Shown: one piece after another, positions 58,681 to 64,000 of the stretch
How positions within the stretch are numbered: position 1 is the stretch's first letter
Layout: every line of letters begins with the position of its first letter
Assembly (NCBI GenBank): GCA_021234155.1
Contig: JAJEKV010000018.1
Location: forward strand, 19,763,252 to 19,827,251
Length of the DNA stretch: 64,000 nucleotides
Reading direction: 5' to 3'
Origin: Isoetes taiwanensis
Lineage: Eukaryota; Streptophyta; Lycopodiopsida; Isoetales; Isoetaceae
Notes under the pieces: generated by a model
Database searches by the model: none
Told to the model about the DNA's origin: nothing
The model's input: the letters and a program-made list of their open reading frames with translations, nothing else
Position numbers and translations under genes: made by a program

Positions 58681-59589
58681 GGGCAAAAGTATGCTGGTGG
58701 GTATCAAAAGCATGCGTCCGGACGCATGCTTTCAGCACCCATGCTTCGTGCTTTTTTTTGGGTGATGGTGGGTGCTGGTGGGTTCGTTCCTCAGCCAAGA
58801 ATCATTCCACAATGCTCTAATTTTCCATCAGATTAGCATCGATTTCATTAGATTGGAGTCTGATTAGTGCGCAGATTGACCCAAACTCCAAATTGGCATG
58901 TGAATCTCCAATTAGTTGCTCAATCCATCATATCTTTTCATAAAACTTATCCACCAAGGTAGGATTGTCATTCCGACCATATTCAGCCTAAAAGCCCCAT
59001 CTAATTTTGCTTAAATTGGGCTGACTTAAGAGATTTCTCACTGTTTTACAAAAAAACCTGTTGCAAGAATGGTTTTTCTTTAATTTTTCACTCAATATCC
59101 CAAATTAGGTTCTGAAATTTTGCACATAGGATATGGGTGCATGGCCGATTATGAAAATCTGAAAAGCCCCAGCTGATTTAGCTTAATTTGGGCTGAATTA
59201 AAAAAATTCTTCACTGTACCAAAACTGCTGCAGAAATGGTTTTTCTCTAATTGCTCACACAATATCCCAAATTAGGTTCTGAAATTTTGCACGTAGGATA
59301 TGGGTGCATGGCCGATTATGAAAATCCGAAAAGCCCCATCTGATTTAGCTTAATTTGGGCTGAATTAAGAAATTTTGTTCTGTTTTGCCAAAATTGCTGC
59401 AGAAATGGGTTTTCTCTAATTGCTCACTCAATATCCCAAATTAGGCCCTGAAATTTTGCATGTATGATCGAATTGCATGGCCGATTATGAAAAACAAAAA
59501 AACAAAAGTGCTGGAAAGTCTTTGGAAAGTCTTTGGTGTCTTTGGGTCTTTGAACCGTTTATTTGATACCCACCAGCATACTTTTGCCC
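58681..59589. mobile_element. 909 bp element with 28-bp inverted ends
   Basis: It begins GGGCAAAAGTATGCTGGTGG and its exact inverse ends at 59589, giving a 28-bp perfect inverted repeat. CCTA lies before the left end and after the right end, a possible 3-4 bp target duplication (CTA fits PIF/Harbinger). It has no transposase frame. A 26-bp perfect palindrome (half-site AAAGCATGCGTCC) lies at 58707-58732, and three tandem repeats fill most of the interior. Confidence 0.82.
58987..59495. repeat. Three ~170-180 bp tandem repeats inside the element
   Basis: Each unit begins AAAAGCCCCATCTGATTT, goes on with TTAATTTGGGCTGAATTAA, GGTTTTTCTCTAATTGCTCAC, AATATCCCAAATTAGG and CTGAAATTTTGCA, and ends GCATGGCCGATTATGAAAA. 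Starts near 58989, 59161 and 59328. Confidence 0.88.
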
Positions 59590-60171
59590 CCTACTTGCTT
59601 GAGATCTTAGTGCTACTCGGCCTATGGTGATCTGATGTCTGGTTGAGCTAGAACCTGGTCTGTCTAGCCTTTGCCTGTTAATGTCTGCCTGTCATTCCAG
59701 ATGGGCAATGGCTGCAATGTCTATACTTGCCTTCAACATCTGAAGCTGAGAGCTTAGCTTTTGGTGCTTCACCATCTGCTTCTCTAGTTCCAGCATGCAA
59801 TGCCGCAACTATTCATGAGCTTCGACATCTGTTAGTCATGAAGGAAGGATGAATATGTTGCTAAGAATCTCGAGAGGAAGCTTTTGTGAACTGAAAAATC
59901 ATGTGATGCATGACCCACAACCCATGTTCTTTAGCTCTGATGTAAAAATAATGCGAGAAAAACCTTATAAGTAAAGGGAATTTTAACTTTCAAGACTTGT
60001 GTCTGTGGCAGATTTGTGCAAAGTAGCTTAAGATGACCTCCTTAAGCTTAAGTAGCTTAAGGTGAAAGAGATGGAGGGCAGAATAGCAAGAATTAATAGA
60101 GCCCAAAATAGCAAAGACAGATCAATAGAGGCGGTTTGATCGGACCAGAAAAGGAACAAAACCCGGGTGAA
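59590..60171. other. Spacer, nothing recognised
   Basis: No gene or clear repeat. AGCTTAAG/CTTAAGCT-type short motifs near 60030-60055 are the only internal repeats. Confidence 0.5.
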
Positions 60172-60431
60172 AGCATGTTAGGGCCTACATAAAAAATTAC
60201 CAAAAAGGTACTTTTCTGTGTACTTCTGTGCAAGTACATAATTGTATTTTAAAGTATCTAGACTACAAGATTGACTAAAAGAAATTGTGTTATGTTCAAG
60301 AGTAGTACTACGTACATGTTGTAAGTACTTTGTGATGTCAAGAAGATGTTAAGAACTCAAATATATCATCATCTTTGACTACCCAGAGTATTTTCCAGGT
60401 AGTTTCCAAAACATGTAGGCCCTAACATGCT
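60172..60431. mobile_element. 260 bp MITE
   Basis: It starts AGCATGTTAGGGCCTACAT and ends with its exact reverse complement (19 bp). The inverse similarity extends imperfectly outward (GGGTGAA / TTACCC), so the true ends may be about 60165 and 60437. No clear target duplication was fixed. It is non-coding. Confidence 0.75.
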
Positions 60432-61507
60432 CTTACCCACCCATCTTATTTAGAGCCTTATTTTAAGCATATCTAGCTTTATTTTGTTAAGAATTCTCAA
60501 AATAGCAATTTCTTTTCAATTTAATGGAATTCTCCGTTTTCTTCTTTCGTGTATAACCATTATTGCTAAAACAATGATGTTTAGCCCAAACCAATCTAAA
60601 ACATTAGGGTACCATTATGCATCCCTAAGTGGCCTTTACTTAATGTCACATCTTGTTGGACAGAAAGTGTTAATTACTCTAGCACTTTCACTGGTGCAAG
60701 CTCCATTGTATTAAAAAAGGGTTGTTGCATAACCTACTTAACCTCTTCAATGTGAACCTCATTTAGTCTTCAAATTTAATGATGTTCCTCTTAACTTGAC
60801 AAGATTTCATCTACCTCTTATAGCCGGTACATGGATCCAAGCGACGTGCATTAATTAACATCCAACCAATTTTTATGAACTGTGCCATTTAACAAGTCAC
60901 TTTAAAAGGCTTTTAATTCTTTTCCTTTAAAATTTCTATCAATCGTTGTCAAACATACCATGAATGTCTTATACTTGAACATACATTTATCCCTTTCTCA
61001 TTACATTTTCTGCTAGAAGAAGGAATTCATTTGTAAAATCATTGACCTCGAAGCCCTGACATGGGGAACTTCCCCTAGAACCTGTCAATGTACAAAGAGC
61101 ACCTCATCACGTGTGACGATTATATAATATATTAAGAGGTATTTCATGCTTCAAACATAATTGTTCTGTACAGTAACTGTGACAATGCCGAGGATGACGT
61201 CCCTCTTTTTTGGTGGGGAGAGTGTAATATTCCCCTTGTTTTAAGTGTAACCAAGACTGTTACGGTCACTTCCCATGTTGCCAAAACATCTATGCCATCG
61301 TAGGGATACTAGCACCCAATGTCAACTAGTGTTGGGGATGCCGGGGCCCATGATGTCCATTAAGTTCCTTAATACTTTAAAGTCACTTTATTGTCGAAAT
61401 AACTTTATCACATGTACACTAAAGTTACCTTTACCTTTATAACCCTAACATCCTTCTATTGCCTATCATGGAAATATACTCCTTATTGAATGTACATCCC
61501 TGCTTAA
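60432..61507. other. AT-rich spacer, no gene supported
   Basis: Only short frames (for example 60484-60714, 76 codons, hydrophobic low-complexity). Nothing recognised. Confidence 0.5.
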
Positions 61508-61605
61508 AGAATAGAATAGAATAGAATAGAATAGAATAGAATAGAATAGAATAGAATAGAATAGAATAGAATAGAATAGAATAGAATAGAATAGAATAGA
61601 ATAAA
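61508..61605. repeat. AATAG pentamer microsatellite, about 19 copies
   Basis: Uninterrupted GAATA/AATAG pentamers for about 98 bp. The sequence after it (AAATTTTTAACGTCCAC) resembles the GATAAAAAC flank of the pentamer runs at 15.0 and 38.7 kb, so it may belong to the same retroelement family in the 38.7 kb orientation. Confidence 0.9.
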
Positions 61606-62282
61606 TTTTTAACGTCCACAAAGATCAAGAGGTCATGGGACTGATACAATGGGTTAGTACAACCATTACTACTAGGATAAAAAAAAAAACCCTGCCTCGA
61701 AAGGTTTTCAAGAGAAGAATCTTAGCAGTAAAGGTGATATTAGACAATTAGGAATAAATAAGTAGATCATGGTGACTACTGAGGGCTCCTCAATTGAAGA
61801 TGAACATCTAGAACCTCCAATATGTATAATCTTAAGCCATGCATAGACGGCGCCCTGAGAAGTTGTGGGAGCATGAAATGGAAAGCTAATATCAAATAAC
61901 GACCTGACCATCTCAAAAGCAGGACCTTTCAAACCCAACTGTCCACACCTGCAATTGCGGCCACTCCCATCGACCTGTCTCAATCTGTAGCTTGTGGGAT
62001 CCTGTGCAAATTAATGCGATAGCTACAAGCTTTTTCCTGAACAAAGAAGTAAGCAAATAAGCTTGTGGTCCTGGTGCCTTAGTGGGGTTTATATATGCAA
62101 GATAAAACCAGTTTTGAATTGGGCCAAGGCAGATGCATTATGTAAATTTTAAAAATAATAGTTGTCTAGATAGCATTTCAAAAGCTCGGGATCAGAACTC
62201 GCAAGCACTATAGTGTGCTTGTTGAGTATACCAATGAGCAATGGCGAGTGCAAGAAGAGGGTACCTATCAACATCCATGTGA
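61606..62282. other. Spacer, nothing recognised
   Basis: A 91-codon minus-strand frame (61708-61983) has no recognised domain. No clear repeats. Confidence 0.5.
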
Positions 62283-62283
62283 T

Positions 62284-62822
62284 GCCCAACACATAACAAC
62301 CAACACATAACAACCATTGACATTAACAACCAACACATAACTACCATTGACATTAATTAACAAAACCATTGGGTCCAACACATTTAAATTAAAATCCCCC
62401 TTAAACCCCCTTTGGTTTGGGTGCATATTCACACGGGGGGTGACTCCGGGCAACGAGAGCTGTTGGATAGGCATATTCACCCCTTATTCCTTAATCTACA
62501 CCGTGACGTAAAGTTCCTCGCTTGTGGGGTATGCAAGTACAAAATTTGCTATAACAGTATAACAAGATTCGCAAAATACTATAAGATTTCAAAGCGGAAT
62601 ACTATATGGTGTTGATTTCAATGCGTGCAAAATACAATTATGAGGGCTCTCGCCGCCCCACGCCACCCCCGTGTGAATATGCACCCAAACCAAAGGGGGT
62701 TTAAGGGGATTTTAATTTAAATGTGTTGGACCCAATGGTTTTGTTAATTAATGTCAATGGTAGTTATGTGTTGGTTGTTAATGTCAATGGTTGTTATGTG
62801 TTGGTTGTTATGTGTTGGGGAT
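62284..62822. mobile_element. Young foldback element with ~157 bp near-identical inverted arms
   Basis: The left arm (about 62285-62442) and right arm (about 62664-62820) are inverse copies with about one single-base length difference. They begin CCCAACACATAACAACC and include GGTTTGGGTGCATATTCACA. Each arm itself contains tandem CCAACACATAAC and ACCATTGACATTAA repeats. The loop is about 220 bp. No transposase is present. Confidence 0.9.
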
Positions 62823-63543
62823 TTAATTTTTATATGTTAGATAATGGTTTGTGTTGCGAAATTTTTTTTTGGCCCCTTCGAGGCCTTAGTGACCCCCTCC
62901 CTCGGTGTGACGAAAATTTTAGAATTCAAATTAGAAAAGAACTAGAATTCATTTGAGGCTTTCATCACCTGTAGCTTTTGAATTTCATCACAATAAAACA
63001 AATAGCATATAAGTAAAAGTTACCATAAAGATAGAGCAGATTGATCCCATTATTCTGAAAGTCATAAAGTTTGCAACACCCATACACAAACATATACACA
63101 AACATTTTTCAACTGGAATTTAACAGCAGCCTTTGGCCTCCATGGATTCTTGTGGTGAGAAACCAAAAACTTTTCTGCTTGTTAGCACAAGGATCTAGAA
63201 GCCTTGGAATTTGCTTAATAACTTCCTCAAAATCTAAAAATGCATGGTAATTTTTTGCAAGCTTCATTCGGAATGAGCCATAAAACAATATCCAATAGTG
63301 CAATCCTGTATTAATCAGCTGGTAGGATGTGAAAGCCTACCAAACCCGGCCAAAAAATTGCTGTTTTAGCATAGATAACTTAACCAAACATATCCATATC
63401 ACATACAGTATCAAAAAGATCTCAGAGTGAGCTTTCCAACGCAATAAAAATCATCTCAAACAGAGCTCTGGATCAAAAGTTATGATAAGAAATATGTTGC
63501 CGGCGGGGAAACTGCACTACATGCGCCCTTAAAGCCCTAATCA
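62823..63543. other. Spacer, nothing recognised
   Basis: No gene supported. A short Lys-rich minus-strand frame (63109-63303) has no domain. Confidence 0.5.
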
Positions 63544-63796
63544 TGTGCCCATTATGCACCACACACACACAAAAGAGGGCTTTTGTTGTGAGCCATTGGT
63601 TGTTGACCATTATGCACCACACGCACAAAAAAGGGCTTTTGTTGTGAGCCATTGGTTTTCAAGCCCTTCATGTGCCCATTATGCACCACACACACAAAAA
63701 GAGGGCATTTGTTGTGAGCCATTGGTTGTTGACCATCATGCACCACACGCACAAAAAAAGGGCTTTTGTCGTGAGCCATTGGTTGTTGACCATTGA
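63544..63796. repeat. Four ~60 bp tandem repeats in a 120-bp higher-order pair
   Basis: Each unit holds CATTATGCACCACAC, a CACAAAA run, GGGCTTTTGTTGTGAGCCAT and TGGTTGTTGACC. Units 1 and 3 share CACACACAAAA and the GTGCCC lead, and units 2 and 4 share CACGCACAAAA, so the array grew by duplication of a two-unit block. Open frames on both strands result from the repeat. Confidence 0.88.
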
Positions 63797-64000
63797 AAAA
63801 AAAAAGGCTAAAATCAATGGCTCAGAAATAGTGCACTCTAGATGTACGTATTAGTACATCCATTTGAATACATCACGAAATCATAGGAAAACCTTAGTGA
63901 AAAGCATACAAAAACACAAAGAAAACCCCCTGTTATTATGCTACATATTACAGTGGAGATGGAACTTTATGCCAGAATGTTAAGAAGGCTAAAAATCTGT

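Noticed and set aside
61437-61649. Frame with repeated YSILF residues
   Set aside because: Translation of the AATAG microsatellite.
63544-63796. CRISPR-like array
   Set aside because: Units are contiguous tandem repeats without unique spacers, in a plant genome.

Overview
This is a 64 kb piece of a repeat-rich plant nuclear genome. Genes are sparse and have GT-AG introns. LTR retrotransposons are primed by initiator-methionine tRNA (the reverse complement of TGGTATCAGAGC is visible twice). There is an AP2/ERF factor with an EAR motif and a full-size PDR-type ABCG transporter. The presence of a DIT1/PvcA (isocyanide synthase) gene, a PDR gene with only one intron, and a DUF7869-type transposase makes a non-flowering land plant (lycophyte, fern, bryophyte or gymnosperm) a reasonable guess. 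That assignment is inference.

Layout. 1-8.6 kb is decayed, repeat-derived sequence without a recognisable intact gene. 8.87-11.47 kb is a broken DUF7869-type transposase gene. 11.6-14.2 kb holds the chromodomain end of a Ty3/Gypsy integrase, split by a 620 bp terminal-inverted-repeat insertion, followed by three copies of an LTR of about 515 bp in +, -, + order; each LTR contains a tRNA-like segment. 14.2-18.5 kb is repeat debris plus a 193 bp hAT-like MITE. 18,507-29,258 is one complete giant Mutator-like element (MULE). It has a 9-bp target duplication, terminal inverted repeats of about 0.9 kb packed with a GGGATCACC motif, a five-exon transposase on the minus strand, a ULP1-like protease on the plus strand, and a third small gene between two palindrome-rich arrays.

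The MULE ends 0.9 kb upstream of an intact ERF repressor gene (30,150-30,941). 31.9-42.5 kb carries two decayed Ty1/copia copies and a non-coding LTR element with 2.1-2.6 kb direct repeats. 43.0-46.5 kb is bounded by 24-bp inverted repeats with TTA target sites and contains an array of long perfect palindromes. 46.66-50.85 kb is the ABCG/PDR transporter (minus strand). 55.53-57.48 kb is the five-exon DIT1/PvcA isocyanide-synthase-like gene (plus strand). The last 6 kb is rich in foldback and inverted-repeat elements and tandem repeats.

How the parts may work together. The MULE genes form one transposition unit. The divergent ABCG transporter and isocyanide synthase, 4.7 kb apart, could be a minimal synthesis-and-export pair; a block of about 95 bp with a TATA box is repeated beside both genes. 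That link is a hypothesis. Several broken reading frames in the GC-rich MULE differ by single bases in homopolymer-like contexts, so some frameshifts may be assembly errors.
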